Shown: positions 18,087 through 27,327, numbered from the stretch's first letter. The stretch: DNA of 64,000 nucleotides from Cyanobium sp. NS01 (GCF_014280235.1 NZ_CP047940.1:1054001-1118000), one strand, 5' to 3'. Translations and numbers: made by a program. The notes: generated by a model from the letters alone, not told the origin.

Positions 18087-19132
18087 GGCTTGGGCCGTTT
18101 GGGCTTCTTCGGCCTCGGCAAGTTCTTCAAGTCCTTGGCAGCCTTCTCAAATTCCACATCGATACGCTGAGGTTGCCCATCGAGCAGCGCCCGATACCGG
18201 CCATACTCCAGCTCTGCTTTCCTCCTGGCAGACTCAGCAGAAACACTTCCTGCGTGATCCAGGACATCACGCCCGGAGATGGCCAGGAATTCATCCAGCT
18301 TCGTGATCCAGGCCTGCATTGTCATTGGCTTGCGCTCCAGCGCCTGGAGCTCCGCATATTCGATGTAGAGGCTAACGATACGGTTCAAGACCTGTAGTTC
18401 ATCTGCTGAGAGGTAGTTCTTGGCGACAGACACGTCACCTTTACGAACGAGACCGCTTGGTCGTGTGGTCTGCAGGCCCATGAACGGCTTCGGCGAATCC
18501 ACCCGCTCGGCGATCACTTCAGCCGCCGTATGGCCATGGGCTGCCCAATGCATCTTGTTCTGCACAGTAGCGAAGAACAGCTGAGTTGTTTCCGCATCAG
18601 GCGTATAGTCCACACTCGTTACGTAGATATCCAGCACCTTCTGATAAAACCGACGTTCCGACGAGCGGATGTCGCGGATGCGATCCAGAAGCTCGTCAAA
18701 ATAGTCTCTCTGACCCTTGCCAGGGGGATTCTTCAGCCGCTCGTCGTCCATGGTGAAGCCCTTCACCAGATACTCGTTCAAGCAGCCGATGGCCCACTGG
18801 CGGAACTGGGTGCCTCGATGGCTGCGCACGCGGAAACCGACGGCCAGAACCGCTTCAAGTCGATAATGGCGAAGCTTGCGCGAGACTTCTCGCCCACCCT
18901 CCAAGCGAACTTGTAAGTAGTCCTTACAAGTTGCCGATTCGACCAGCTCACCCTCGGCAAAGATGCTCTTCAAATGCAGGGTCACGTTCTGGGGAGTCGT
19001 TTCAAACAGCTCGGCCATCTGTGCCTGGGTTAGCCACAGGGTTTCATCTTCTAGTCGGCATTGGATGCGCGTGCGGCCATCTTCTGTCTGGTAGAGGATG
19101 ATTTCGGAACCGGGCAAAACTTCGTCGCTCAT
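18083..19132 (-). CDS. RhuM-family protein in type I RM operon
   Basis: 349 aa. The N-terminal [19 protein letters not shown] and the [15 protein letters not shown] block are the helix-turn-helix-like start of the virulence RhuM family; the middle has [16 protein letters not shown] and [20 protein letters not shown], and the C-terminus ends in a lysine/proline-rich tail. RhuM proteins are often found inside type I RM loci, where their role is unsettled, possibly DNA binding. The ATG at 19132 is preferred over the longer 19198 start, which would run through the hsdR relic region. It is coupled to hsdR by a 4-base overlap. Confidence 0.85.
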   Translation of the reverse strand: MSDEVLPGSEIILYQTEDGRTRIQCRLEDETLWLTQAQMAELFETTPQNVTLHLKSIFAEGELVESATCKDYLQVRLEGGREVSRKLRHYRLEAVLAVGFRVRSHRGTQFRQWAIGCLNEYLVKGFTMDDERLKNPPGKGQRDYFDELLDRIRDIRSSERRFYQKVLDIYVTSVDYTPDAETTQLFFATVQNKMHWAAHGHTAAEVIAERVDSPKPFMGLQTTRPSGLVRKGDVSVAKNYLSADELQVLNRIVSLYIEYAELQALERKPMTMQAWITKLDEFLAISGRDVLDHAGSVSAESARRKAELEYGRYRALLDGQPQRIDVEFEKAAKDLKNLPRPKKPKRPKP

Positions 19133-19136
19133 GAGT

Positions 19137-19595
19137 TCAGCCAGCTTCTTGATTGAACTGTTGCAGATATTGCAACGGTTGTTGGCGAAGCCTTGCAACT
19201 GGCCGGGCGCCAGCCGAGGGCCGCCTCTTCGATGAGGGCTTCGTTGAGAGTGATGGCGGATCCAACGGATCAGTCGCCGCCGCGATGACCCCGCCCACGA
19301 ACTCCTCCAACGCCAAGAGTATTGGCAGCCACTCCTGCCGCTCGATGGTGGCTTCGAACGGGAGGTCGTCGTAGCGGAACACGGTGGCGAAAGGGGTCAG
19401 GTTTTCCACCGTCAGCAGAGCCTCGGGAATACGCACATCCACGGCAGCGAGTAGATCCAGCAGCAGGCCCAGATCATGGGTGCGGGGGTAGTCGTGACCG
19501 CCCAGCGCCAGCAACGCCTTGATCAGCTTCCGCAGCACGGCAAGGTCTTGTGCAGCCTTGCGTTGCAGCAGCTGGGCCTGCTCAATCGCCCGCAT
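19137..19595 (-). CDS. HEPN-domain protein (HEPN/MNT toxin-like)
   Basis: About 152 aa from ATG 19595, which overlaps the MNT gene by 14 bases. Residues 1-110 are all-helical, with AQLLQRKAAQDLAVLRKLI, then GGHDYPRTHDLGLLLDLL, which carries the RxH-type HEPN motif (RTH) and a preceding His, and an acidic helix at the end. The C-terminal 40 residues are basic and read through sequence that in another frame is the hsdR relic, so the original protein probably ended earlier. HEPN proteins paired with MNT enzymes are usually RNA-targeting toxins; toxicity here is inferred. Confidence 0.75.
   Translation of the reverse strand: MRAIEQAQLLQRKAAQDLAVLRKLIKALLALGGHDYPRTHDLGLLLDLLAAVDVRIPEALLTVENLTPFATVFRYDDLPFEATIERQEWLPILLALEEFVGGVIAAATDPLDPPSLSTKPSSKRRPSAGARPVARLRQQPLQYLQQFNQEAG
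19211..19254. repeat. Relic of the hsdR start region
   Basis: On the minus strand these bases encode ITLNEALIEEAALGW, matching the first residues of HsdR ([15 protein letters not shown]), with ATG changed to ATC. About 37 of 44 bases match 18043-18086 by eye. After the Trp codon the similarity ends. The relic lies inside the 3' part of the HEPN frame, just upstream of the RhuM gene. The simplest reading is that hsdR once started here and that the RhuM segment was inserted between the relic and the present hsdR by recombination. Confidence 0.6.
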
Positions 19596-19932
19596 AGAGC
19601 ACCCGGCCTTGCGTGCGGGCAGCGAACTCCACCGTGCCCGGCACCTGGGCGCGGGAGTCATAGAGGGCCTCGCTGGTGACGATCAGGTCGATCGGCATCA
19701 GCAGCCCGCGCAGGACACGGCGCAGGCGCAGCATCTCCTGGTATCGGTCGGCCACCTGGGCTTCCACCACGAGAAGGTCAAGGTCGTTGGCAACGCTGAG
19801 ATCGCCGGTGGCAGCAGAGCCAAAGGCGATCAGGCGCGTGGGGGCTGCGGCATCCACCAACCGGCGCAGGGCTTCTGCGATCTTCTCGGGGGTCACCGCC
19901 CAGGGCTTGCCGGTGACGTCCACGCTCATCAT
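19582..19932 (-). CDS. MNT-type minimal nucleotidyltransferase
   Basis: 116 aa. The core motif RLIAFGSAATGDLSVANDLD continues into DLLVVE, the GSxxxG...DxD signature of Pol-beta-like minimal nucleotidyltransferases. A later strand (PIDLIVTSEALYD) supplies the third acidic position. In MNT/HEPN pairs this enzyme is usually the antitoxin, some members adding AMP to the HEPN toxin. I start it at ATG 19932; another ATG follows immediately at 19929. The frame runs further upstream but only into non-coding DNA. The gene diverges from tacA at 20034. Confidence 0.8.
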   Translation of the reverse strand: MMSVDVTGKPWAVTPEKIAEALRRLVDAAAPTRLIAFGSAATGDLSVANDLDLLVVEAQVADRYQEMLRLRRVLRGLLMPIDLIVTSEALYDSRAQVPGTVEFAARTQGRVLYAGD

Positions 19933-20023
19933 GGTCTTGGCAACGCTGCCATCCTCTGGCCAGAGGCTAGTCGGTGCCTGGGGTGTTGACAGGTCTCGTG
20001 CCAGTCCCCGATGGCCTGTTGAG

Positions 20024-20044
20024 TGGCCGTACAATGGCCGTACA
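20024..20044. promoter_or_regulatory. Direct repeat at the tacA start
   Basis: The ten-base unit TGGCCGTACA occurs twice, at 20024-20033 and 20035-20044, one base apart; the tacA ATG (20034) begins the second copy. DUF1778 antitoxins have a ribbon-helix-helix that can autoregulate, so this is a reasonable operator candidate. That is inference from position only. Confidence 0.35.
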
Positions 20045-20342
20045 GAGAGGCAAAACCTTGGACGCCGCCAGCACCCGTTCCCGCAATCGACGCATCGAAG
20101 TAAGGGCAACGGCTGAAGATCGCCAACTGATTGATCGGGCCGTCATCGCTTCCGGCACCGATCTCACCGGGTTCGTGATCACCCATCTGCGCCTGGCCGC
20201 CCAGCAGGTGCTGGCCGACCGCGAGGAATTCCGCCTTGACCCCGAGGCTCTCGACGCCTGGGAGCGCATCAACGAACGGCCGGCACGTTCGCTGAAGGGG
20301 CTGCGTGCGCTGATGGATCGGCCCTCACCGTTTCAGGAGTGA
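20034..20342 (+). CDS. tacA: DUF1778 (TacA-type) antitoxin
   Basis: 102 aa. The N-terminal half, with RRIEVRATAEDRQLIDRAV and then DLTGFVITHLRLAAQQVL, is the DUF1778 ribbon-helix-helix pattern. The C-terminal part, DPEALDAWERINERPA and a short tail, would wrap the toxin. The stop overlaps the toxin start by 4 bases. In characterised TacA/TacT pairs the antitoxin neutralises an acetyltransferase that blocks aminoacyl-tRNA. The start is the ATG at 20034; the longer frame upstream lacks homology-like sequence. Confidence 0.85.
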   Translation: MAVQRGKTLDAASTRSRNRRIEVRATAEDRQLIDRAVIASGTDLTGFVITHLRLAAQQVLADREEFRLDPEALDAWERINERPARSLKGLRALMDRPSPFQE

Positions 20343-20857
20343 GCGCCGGCTACCTGTCGCCCCGGCTGCTGGCCTCCGCCGATCGCCTCGATGGTTTCGA
20401 ATGCCGGTCTGAGGAGCAGACGCTCTGGTTGAGAAAGCACGCCCGCCAGGCCCATGCCCGTGGCGGCACCAGCAGGGTGTTCGTGGTCACCGAAGCGGGT
20501 GGCTGCGATGTGGTGGCTTTCTATGCCTGGTGCATGGCCAGCATCACGCCGGCGCAGGCCCCGCCGCGGCTGCGCAAAGGCGCCGGCCGCTATCCCCAGC
20601 CCATTGCCCTGCTGGCCCGGCTCGGGGTTGGCCTTCAACATGAAGGACGGGGCCTCGGTGCCGCTCTGCTGGCGGATGTGATCAGCCGCACCGCGCAGAT
20701 CGGCTCCGAAGTGGGTTGCCGCTGGTTGCTCGTCCATGCCGAGAGCGCGGCGGCCAGGGCGTTCTACCTGCACCTGATTCCGGAGTTCGAGCCCTCCCCC
20801 ACCGACCCGTTGCACCTGGTGCTGCTGATGAAGGACATCCTGCGGACGTTGCGGTGA
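20339..20857 (+). CDS. tacT: GNAT-family (TacT-type) acetyltransferase toxin
   Basis: 172 aa from GTG 20339. A GNAT fold is visible: VFVVTEAGGCDVVAFYAWC (beta 2-4), PIALLARLGVGLQHEGRGLG with the acetyl-CoA loop Q-xx-GRGLG near residue 105, and the C-terminal VHAESAAARAFYLHL with the conserved FY. Its pairing with a DUF1778 gene makes it a TacT-like toxin that would acetylate charged tRNA. It appears intact. The system lies inside the restriction island and may stabilise it. Confidence 0.85.
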   Translation: MSAGYLSPRLLASADRLDGFECRSEEQTLWLRKHARQAHARGGTSRVFVVTEAGGCDVVAFYAWCMASITPAQAPPRLRKGAGRYPQPIALLARLGVGLQHEGRGLGAALLADVISRTAQIGSEVGCRWLLVHAESAAARAFYLHLIPEFEPSPTDPLHLVLLMKDILRTLR

Positions 20858-20924
20858 CCGGCGGAAATGGCCAGATTCTCGATGGGATCCATCCGCCGGC
20901 ACCCTCAGTCGAGCCGGCTGGATT

Positions 20925-21686
20925 TCAGGGTTCAGCCTCTCTTGAGGCCGCCGCCGCCGCCCGCTCCTGGTGATCCTTGAGGCTGATCCCGGCAGCATCC
21001 TTCCAGTCAAGCCGGCCGTTGGCGCTGCGGGCGAGAAGCAGCCCCGCCGCCTGGGACGGTGACTTGAACTCATAGTCCTGGAGCAGTTCCACCTGGTTGT
21101 CCAGCTTGGCGAGCACGCCCTGCCGGATGAGTTGCTCCCGCGTGCGCATCAGGCCGTCGGGAGAGCTGGCCACGAAGTCGCGGCGCCCCTTGGCCCCCTT
21201 GAGAACGGTGAACCCGTTTGGTGACTCGTATCCCCTGCCCTCGGCCTCCGCTCGGTCCATCTCGGCCAGGTTCACAGCGTGGCCCTGCACCACGTTCTCC
21301 AGCCGGCAGCGCTTGGCCGCCTGGGCCAGGCCGATCAGCCGGGCCTCCAGGTGCTGGGCGTGGGCCTTGTTCAGGTAGCCGTCCTTGGAGGTGAAGGCGT
21401 AGGCGGTGGTCCAGAACTCCTTGGCCTGGTGCTGCTCCAGGCGCCGCCCGAGGGGGTCCGCCTCCCCGATGTACGCAAGGTCGGCGCCGCCGTCCTCAGG
21501 GTCGGGGCCTGTGAGCACATACACGCCAGGGCGTCCTGCCTCCGGGCGTTGGGTGAACTCCTTGAGCTGGGAGCGAGGGATCACGTAGCCGATGCCGCTC
21601 CAGTTCGTCTTCTCCACGATTCGCATCCCCTCCGGCAGCCCAGAGGGCACGAACAAGCGCAGGGCGAATGGGCGGGTGGTAGTCAT
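20925..21686 (-). CDS. GIY-YIG nuclease-like protein with DUF4357
   Basis: 253 aa from the ATG at 21686. After an N-terminal segment of about 50 residues, GVYVLTGPDP and AYIGEADPLGRRLEQH give the GIY-YIG motif (as GVY and YIG) with its following arginine. HAQHLEARLIGLA supplies the conserved Glu of the fold. The C-terminal PSQAAGLLLARSANGRLDWK fits DUF4357, a short module often attached to GIY-YIG or methylase-associated proteins. It may be an accessory nuclease of the island. A longer start at 21773 would add a basic, low-complexity stretch. Confidence 0.75.
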   Translation of the reverse strand: MTTTRPFALRLFVPSGLPEGMRIVEKTNWSGIGYVIPRSQLKEFTQRPEAGRPGVYVLTGPDPEDGGADLAYIGEADPLGRRLEQHQAKEFWTTAYAFTSKDGYLNKAHAQHLEARLIGLAQAAKRCRLENVVQGHAVNLAEMDRAEAEGRGYESPNGFTVLKGAKGRRDFVASSPDGLMRTREQLIRQGVLAKLDNQVELLQDYEFKSPSQAAGLLLARSANGRLDWKDAAGISLKDHQERAAAAASREAEP

Positions 21687-21890
21687 GGAGTGAGGTGGTT
21701 TTTGGCGGTGTTTTCCTGTCGCTCGTGGTCGGGGTCTTCGTCTGCGATGGACTCGGTGGAGGGGGGTGGTCAAGGCACCGGCTTCGCTTGGGTGCCGGGA
21801 TCGGGGATAGCCTTAAAAAAGAAAGTGCTTGCGCTGCAAGGCTTTTGGAGGAAAGGCCACCCAGCTCGGTGCGAAGGAATTAAATGAAGC

Positions 21891-23300
21891 TCAGGCCCAG
21901 AACGGTAGGTACCGGGCAAATTTCCGGGAGCCGCCCACGCTTTGGTCCGGCTTGATCAGGCCAGCCTCAATCGTGGCCGCGATCACCTGGGAGGCGATGG
22001 CGGCCTTGTCCTCAGCAAGATGGAAACGATCGCGCAGCGACTGGTTGGTCATGTGCTGAGCCATCACCCATTTCAGTGCGCCGTGTTGGTAGCAGGCGCG
22101 TACACGGTCGTTGCGATCCATCCGCTCAAACGGCCTTGGGCCGAAGATCGCCACCGATGTGCGCCGGAAGATGGAGCGGAAATCGGGTGCCGGCAACTGG
22201 TACACCTCGGCCGCCTGCACGACACGATCGATGCCGCTGCTCTTTTCCTCACAAATACCCATGCGGCGCATCAGGTCTGCGAGCCTTTCGTTGCGTGATT
22301 GGTAAGCGTCGATGAAACGCTCCACAGGTACCAACGGTTCACCTGGATTCGAGATCTCAACACGGTTACTGTAGATCTCTACCATGACTCCCGCGCCTTG
22401 GATTGTGAAGTCCTGGTGGATCAAGGCGTTGGCGATCAGCTCTCGCATCACCACGTCGGGCACCAGCTTGACCTCCTTGCGCAAGGCATCCTCGATGACC
22501 TCGTTCTGGGGCAACTGGGACATCACGAAGAGAACCAAGCCCTGGAAACCAACGGCATATCCACGGCCGCCGGTCTGGTCGAGGCGGGTTTCCAGCTTTG
22601 ATTCGCCTGCATAGACGACAACACGAGGCGCCTTGCGTGAGACATCAGAAAATTGCTCAAGGTGCCGCGCCAGCAGCAACGCCCCGAGTCGGCGAATGGT
22701 GTATGTGCTTCCATCTTGATCAATAAGGCCCTCGCTTCTCAGCCGCTCAAGCACGCCTGCGCGTACGGTTGGGTATGGGAGGTTGAGCAACTCGAAGAAG
22801 GTCTGTGTGTCGAGAAGTTCCACCACCTGCTGTTCATCGAGGCCAGTACGTGATGGCTCTTCCAGCCAGTCGGGCTGCCCTTCTGCGAAGATCCGCCGCA
22901 ACTGGTCCTCGCTCATCGGCATGAGCGAGGAGCCGGTACGCATCAAGTATTTGCCATCATGGTGATAGGCCGTACCCCGAGGACGCGACGGAATGTAGAA
23001 CACGAGCACACGCCCATTGGGATGCGCCACTGCCTCAATGTCCACACGGAAGCCAACCGACTGAAAGAGCCTTTCGGCAGCATCAACGGTATTGGGAAAG
23101 GCCTGCGTTCCAACGACGGCGCGCGGTGGCTGATCCGCCACCCCAAGCATCAGCACGCCGCCACCCTCGTTGGCGATCGCAACACAGTATTCGCTCAGTT
23201 TGCGTGTGTCGAACTGCTGTTTTGCCTCCTTGAACTCCAGGCGCTGGCTTTCAGACGGTGCCTGCCGCCAGAGATTAATCTGCTCAGACGTCGTTCTCAT
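21891..23300 (-). CDS. AlbA_2/Schlafen-like ATP-binding protein
   Basis: 469 aa. The N-terminus has SQRLEFKEAKQQFDTRKL and CVAIANEGGGVLMLGVAD, the AlbA_2 (divergent AAA_4) pattern, followed by RTGSSLMPMSED. A middle winged-helix-like part precedes VVMRELIANALIHQDFTIQG near residue 290 and VEISNPGEPLVP, which resemble an HATPase_c_4 ATP-binding site (N box ELIANA, G1-like NPG). A C-terminal winged helix closes it. Such proteins are commonly carried inside type I RM loci, with undefined roles. Its stop-distal end shares one base with hsdS, so it is the third gene of an hsdM-hsdS operon. Confidence 0.8.
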   Translation of the reverse strand: MRTTSEQINLWRQAPSESQRLEFKEAKQQFDTRKLSEYCVAIANEGGGVLMLGVADQPPRAVVGTQAFPNTVDAAERLFQSVGFRVDIEAVAHPNGRVLVFYIPSRPRGTAYHHDGKYLMRTGSSLMPMSEDQLRRIFAEGQPDWLEEPSRTGLDEQQVVELLDTQTFFELLNLPYPTVRAGVLERLRSEGLIDQDGSTYTIRRLGALLLARHLEQFSDVSRKAPRVVVYAGESKLETRLDQTGGRGYAVGFQGLVLFVMSQLPQNEVIEDALRKEVKLVPDVVMRELIANALIHQDFTIQGAGVMVEIYSNRVEISNPGEPLVPVERFIDAYQSRNERLADLMRRMGICEEKSSGIDRVVQAAEVYQLPAPDFRSIFRRTSVAIFGPRPFERMDRNDRVRACYQHGALKWVMAQHMTNQSLRDRFHLAEDKAAIASQVIAATIEAGLIKPDQSVGGSRKFARYLPFWA

Positions 23301-24601
23301 CAGGCGACCTTGCCGATGAGCGACTCCGCATCCTTCGCCATCAACTCCCCGCTCAGCAGCTTCGGCAGCAGCGTGTCGCGCAGGGTGGTGAGGGTGTGGG
23401 ATTGGTGGATATTGGCGCGCATTTGCGCGAGCGAAGGTTCGACAGTCCGGTCGAACGCTTGCATCAGAGGGGCTGGCGGGAAAATGTAGTCGAGTGTCTC
23501 GAAGGTCTGGCGCGTGATCGTGTCAAAAACCGTCCCGTGGGTGCGTTGCTGGAGGTCGGCGGTGGCTTGGCGGAGCGAGAAATAGGTGAAGAAATCAGCG
23601 TAGGCATTCACGCCTCGCACGCCATAGCAGGATTGGTTCATTGCCATCTGGGTGCCGACGAGAGCGAGTCTCCCGACAGTGCCGCGTGCGCTGATGATGG
23701 TCGTCCCTTCCGGCAAGACTTGGGTCGCACTGTTATCGACTCCCAGCTTCGTGACCTGCTTCTCTGTCTGAATTACCCAAATGTCGGTTTCAGACGGAGC
23801 ATCTTTCACGGAATACCATGGGATGTCACCGTCCCAATAATTCGGTTCGGATGTCTTGGGCGTGCCGCCGCTGAGGAGTTCGATCTTGTTTGCGAGAGAG
23901 CAGACTTCCCATCTCTGCGGAATTGGACCGAGCGCTGATTCCACGAAGTGCTCAGGGAAGAGAGCTGCTGTTGCTGGATCAAGCCCAACAGGCTCCCTCC
24001 CATCCAACTTCGCCCGCACAGGATCGAAATCCACGAACCAGCTCTGGTACAGCGCCCGCGCCATCGCCTCCAGCGTCGCGTTCATCCGCCGGTTCAACTC
24101 GATCTTGTCGTCCAGCGCCCCAAGCACCGCCGCGATGGCTTTTTGCTCGGCGAGGGGTGGGAGATTTATCCAGAGCCGACGAAAGTCCGGGTAATGACCT
24201 TTGTATTCCTCAAGATGAACACGGCCTTTCGTCGAGTAGTAGAAGAACAGCGTTTCGCAAACACCTGGCCTTCCCACCATCGGGAATACATTTTGAATTA
24301 CGGAAAAAGGTCGCCGCATGACCCGCATTTCGCAGGTATGGTTCGCAAACGTAATGACAGGCGAAGTCTTGGCTGCAACCACGCCCGGCTCTTCGTCATG
24401 GTAGCCGACGAACCCATATGCCGATTGGTCGATGACGGGAATCTTGCCAGACGGGAAAGATGTTTTCTGGTCAAAGCGCTTACCAATCTCCAGTTTTTCG
24501 AAGATGTGTTCAATCTGACACGTGCTCCACCCTTCGGGAGCGACGGAGAATGCGTCGTCCTCAGATTGGAGCTTGGGTAAATGAGGCCAGTCACGCGCCA
24601 T
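23300..24601 (-). CDS. hsdS: Type I RM specificity subunit (HsdS)
   Basis: 433 aa, standard size. Two target-recognition domains are separated by helical spacers: the first ends at [29 protein letters not shown] (here in part: [20 protein letters not shown]) near residue 165, the second opens with [19 protein letters not shown] near 230 and contains [20 protein letters not shown]. The C-terminal helix includes [14 protein letters not shown]. It sets the DNA sequence recognised by both methylation and restriction; the target cannot be read by eye. It overlaps hsdM by 11 bases. Confidence 0.9.
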   Translation of the reverse strand: MARDWPHLPKLQSEDDAFSVAPEGWSTCQIEHIFEKLEIGKRFDQKTSFPSGKIPVIDQSAYGFVGYHDEEPGVVAAKTSPVITFANHTCEMRVMRRPFSVIQNVFPMVGRPGVCETLFFYYSTKGRVHLEEYKGHYPDFRRLWINLPPLAEQKAIAAVLGALDDKIELNRRMNATLEAMARALYQSWFVDFDPVRAKLDGREPVGLDPATAALFPEHFVESALGPIPQRWEVCSLANKIELLSGGTPKTSEPNYWDGDIPWYSVKDAPSETDIWVIQTEKQVTKLGVDNSATQVLPEGTTIISARGTVGRLALVGTQMAMNQSCYGVRGVNAYADFFTYFSLRQATADLQQRTHGTVFDTITRQTFETLDYIFPPAPLMQAFDRTVEPSLAQMRANIHQSHTLTTLRDTLLPKLLSGELMAKDAESLIGKVA

Positions 24602-26417
24602 AACCCAGCCCCCTCAGGTTAGCTTTGATGGCCTGCTCAAGCCTCGCGGATTCAGCAAACTGGGCCTCCAGCTCCGCCACCAACCTCGGCATCTTCTCCT
24701 CGAACGGCTCTCCATCATCTTCCACCTCCTCCGCGCCCACGTACCGCCCCGGTGTGAGCACGTGCCCATGGGCAGCAATCTCGGCGATGGTGGCGGACTT
24801 GCAGAACCCCGGTACATCGTCGTAGCTGCCCACACTGTCGGCGCTCCTCCAGCGGTGATAGGTGCCGCTGATCTTCTCCAGGTCGGCCTCCAGCAGCTCT
24901 CGGTGCACCCGATCGATCAGGCTGCCCAGCTTGCGGGCATCGATGAACAGGGTGTGCCCGCGTCGATCGCGGAAGCCCCGCTGGCTGTCGGCAGCTTTGC
25001 TCTTGGCCAGGAACCAGAGGCACACCGGAATCTGGGTGCTGTAGAAGAGCTGGCCGGGCATGGCCACCATGCAGTCCACCAGATCCGCCTCGATCAGGGC
25101 CTTGCGGATCTCGCCTTCGCCGCTCTGGTTGGAGCTCATGCTGCCGTTGGCGAGCACGAAGCCGGCCATGCCCTGGGGCGCCAGGTGGTGGAGGAAGTGC
25201 TGCACCCAGGCGAAGTTGGCGTTGCCCTTGGGCGGCACGCCGAACTGCCAGCGCACGTCGTCGTCACGGCGGACCCAGTCGGAGTCGTTGAACGGCGGAT
25301 TGGCGAGCACGTAGTCGGCCCGCAGATCGGGATGCAGGTCGCGGCGGAAGCTGTCGGCGTGTTCGGGGCCGAAGTCGGCCTCGATGCCGCGCAGGGCCAG
25401 GTTCATCACCGCCAGGCGGCGGGTGGTGGCGTTGCTCTCCTGGCCGTAGATGGAGATATCGCCCAGCTTGCCGCCGTGGCTTTCCACGAATTTCTCGCTC
25501 TGCACGAACATGCCGCCGGAGCCGCAGCAGGGGTCGTAGATGCGGCCCTTGTAGGGCTCCAGCATCTCCACCAGGCAGCGCACCACACAGCTCGGCGTGT
25601 AGAACTGGCCGCCGTTCTTGCCCTCGGCCGACGCAAAGCGGGTGAGGAAGTATTCGTACACCCGGCCCAGCAGATCCACCGAGCGATGCGTCTGCTCCCC
25701 CTCGCTGGCGCCGCTCTCTCTGGAAGCAGTGAGTTCGATCGTGGCGATCACATCAATCAGCTCGCCGAGGCGCTGCTTGTCCAGCCCCGGACGGGCGTAG
25801 TCCTTCGGCAGCACCCCCTTGAGGCGGGGGTTGTCGCGTTCGATCGCCACCATGGCGTCGTCAACCAGCTTGCCGATGGTGGGCTGTTTGGCGTTGGCCT
25901 GCAGCTGATGCCAGCGAGCCTCGGCCGGCACCCAGAACACGTTCTCGGCTTTGTATTCGTCGGGGTCTTCGGGGTTGGCGCCTTCGTAGTCGCCCTCGCC
26001 GGCCAGCAGCTTGGCGCGCTGCTCTTCGAAGCTGTCTGAGATGTATTTAAGAAAAATCAGGCCGAGCACCACGTGCTTGTACTCGGCCGCGTCCATGTTG
26101 TTGCGCAGCTTGTCGGCCGTGAGCCAGAGCTTGGCCTCAAAGCCCAGGTTGGCGGTGCCGTTGCTGGATGCCCTGGCTTTGCGGCCGTTCTTCGCCTGTG
26201 CCGTGGCCTTCGCCACCGGTTCGGCTCCCACCAGCGACACGCTGTCGCTGCGGCCCCGGCCGCGTTTCACAATCCCCCTGCCAACGAGCTCAGTCTTCAC
26301 CTCCTCGTAGAGGCCTTCGTCCCAGCTGAGCGCCTGGCGCAGGGCTGGGTTCTTGACGGGGCTGCCGGCCGTTTCCAGGGCTTCGAGGAAGTCGTCCAGT
26401 TGGTCCTGATCGGCCAT
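24591..26417 (-). CDS. hsdM: Type I RM adenine methyltransferase (HsdM)
   Basis: 608 aa from ATG 26417. After an N-terminal helical domain ([20 protein letters not shown]), the SAM site reads [17 protein letters not shown] near residue 300, and the N6-adenine catalytic motif is ANPPFND near 375, with a target region and C-terminal dimerisation part behind. With HsdS it methylates adenines at the recognition site. The first 44 codons overlap the C-terminal coding end of the M23 peptidase in the same direction but another frame, marking the island junction. Confidence 0.95.
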   Translation of the reverse strand: MADQDQLDDFLEALETAGSPVKNPALRQALSWDEGLYEEVKTELVGRGIVKRGRGRSDSVSLVGAEPVAKATAQAKNGRKARASSNGTANLGFEAKLWLTADKLRNNMDAAEYKHVVLGLIFLKYISDSFEEQRAKLLAGEGDYEGANPEDPDEYKAENVFWVPAEARWHQLQANAKQPTIGKLVDDAMVAIERDNPRLKGVLPKDYARPGLDKQRLGELIDVIATIELTASRESGASEGEQTHRSVDLLGRVYEYFLTRFASAEGKNGGQFYTPSCVVRCLVEMLEPYKGRIYDPCCGSGGMFVQSEKFVESHGGKLGDISIYGQESNATTRRLAVMNLALRGIEADFGPEHADSFRRDLHPDLRADYVLANPPFNDSDWVRRDDDVRWQFGVPPKGNANFAWVQHFLHHLAPQGMAGFVLANGSMSSNQSGEGEIRKALIEADLVDCMVAMPGQLFYSTQIPVCLWFLAKSKAADSQRGFRDRRGHTLFIDARKLGSLIDRVHRELLEADLEKISGTYHRWRSADSVGSYDDVPGFCKSATIAEIAAHGHVLTPGRYVGAEEVEDDGEPFEEKMPRLVAELEAQFAESARLEQAIKANLRGLGYGA

Positions 26418-27264
26418 CAATGGGCTGGGTTGGCGCCTCTGTTGCCAGTGTGCCCCCGCTCGGGGCTGCCGGCAGCAGCGGCGTGGGATCCACCGCCACC
26501 AGCCCCTGGGGCTGGCGTTGCCGCAGTTCCAGGTGCAGATGGGCCGTGCTGGCGTTGCCGCTCTGGCCCACCAGGCCCACGGTCTGACCCGCCGTCACGC
26601 TGTCGCCGGCCACAACGCTGGTGCGCAGCAGGTGGGCGTAGAGGCTCGACCAGCCGCTGCCGTGGTCGATCAGCACCGTGAGGCCGTAGCCGCTGATCTC
26701 CGCCACCCGCTGCACCGTTCCCGGCAGCACCGCCAGCACGGCGGTGCCCTCCGGCGCGATCAGATCCAGCCCGGTGTGCATGCGCCAGGCGCCCCGCGCC
26801 GGGGAATAGCGCCAGCCCCAGGGGGCCTGCTCCGAGGCGGCCACGGCCAGGGGGTAGTGCAGGGGGCCGGGGGGCTGGGATGCGCTCGGGGTTGGATCGG
26901 GCGGCAGCTGCTGCAGGGCGAGATCGCCGACGGGAACCTGCTGGGGCACCAGCTCTGGGCGTTTGGGTTTGGTGGTGGCATCTCCAGCTGGCTTGGGCTC
27001 CGGCGTGCGAGTGGGTTCGTACGTGGGGGCGAGCGTGGCGCCGGCGCCGCTCGCTGAGTCGGGAATGGGTGCTTCCAGGGACGCCTGCGGGCCGACCGGT
27101 GGCGGAGGCAGGGGCTGATGAAGTGGCGAGTGCAGTGGCCCCGCGGCGCTGGCCTCCCCCAGCAGGCTGCACAGCACCAGGCCCCACAGCGGCAGGCCCC
27201 ACAGTGGCTGGCCCCACAGCGGCTGGCAGACGGGCAGCATCGATCCGATGGCGGCGGCAGCCAC
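26290..27264 (-). CDS. M23-family peptidase (LytM-like), C-terminus altered
   Basis: 324 aa. A hydrophobic start with a W-G-x-P-L repeat acts as signal or anchor, a long proline-rich linker spans residues 45-140, and an M23 domain follows: [25 protein letters not shown] (metal ligands H and D), [19 protein letters not shown] and [11 protein letters not shown] (HxH ligands). It should cut or modify peptidoglycan outside the cytoplasm. The last 45-50 residues are basic, Pro/Gly/Arg-rich, and read the shadow of hsdM, so the natural stop was probably lost when the RM island arrived. The start could lie a little downstream. Confidence 0.8.
   Translation of the reverse strand: MAAAAIGSMLPVCQPLWGQPLWGLPLWGLVLCSLLGEASAAGPLHSPLHQPLPPPPVGPQASLEAPIPDSASGAGATLAPTYEPTRTPEPKPAGDATTKPKRPELVPQQVPVGDLALQQLPPDPTPSASQPPGPLHYPLAVAASEQAPWGWRYSPARGAWRMHTGLDLIAPEGTAVLAVLPGTVQRVAEISGYGLTVLIDHGSGWSSLYAHLLRTSVVAGDSVTAGQTVGLVGQSGNASTAHLHLELRQRQPQGLVAVDPTPLLPAAPSGGTLATEAPTQPIDGRSGPTGRLPRSPGNGRQPRQEPSPAPGAQLGRRPLRGGED
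27181..27225. repeat. Three 15-base tandem repeats in the M23 signal region
   Basis: Units begin at 27181, 27196 and 27211; each reads GCCCCACAGYGGCWG. On the coding strand they produce the repeated Q/L-P-L-W-G in the N-terminal hydrophobic segment. In-frame expansion or contraction would change the length of the export signal without breaking the gene. Confidence 0.7.
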
Positions 27265-27327
27265 CGCGTTGTACCGCCTCCGCTGCGCTGGGGCCCGCGT
27301 CTAGTTTTCTCCCACTGAGGTGCAGGC

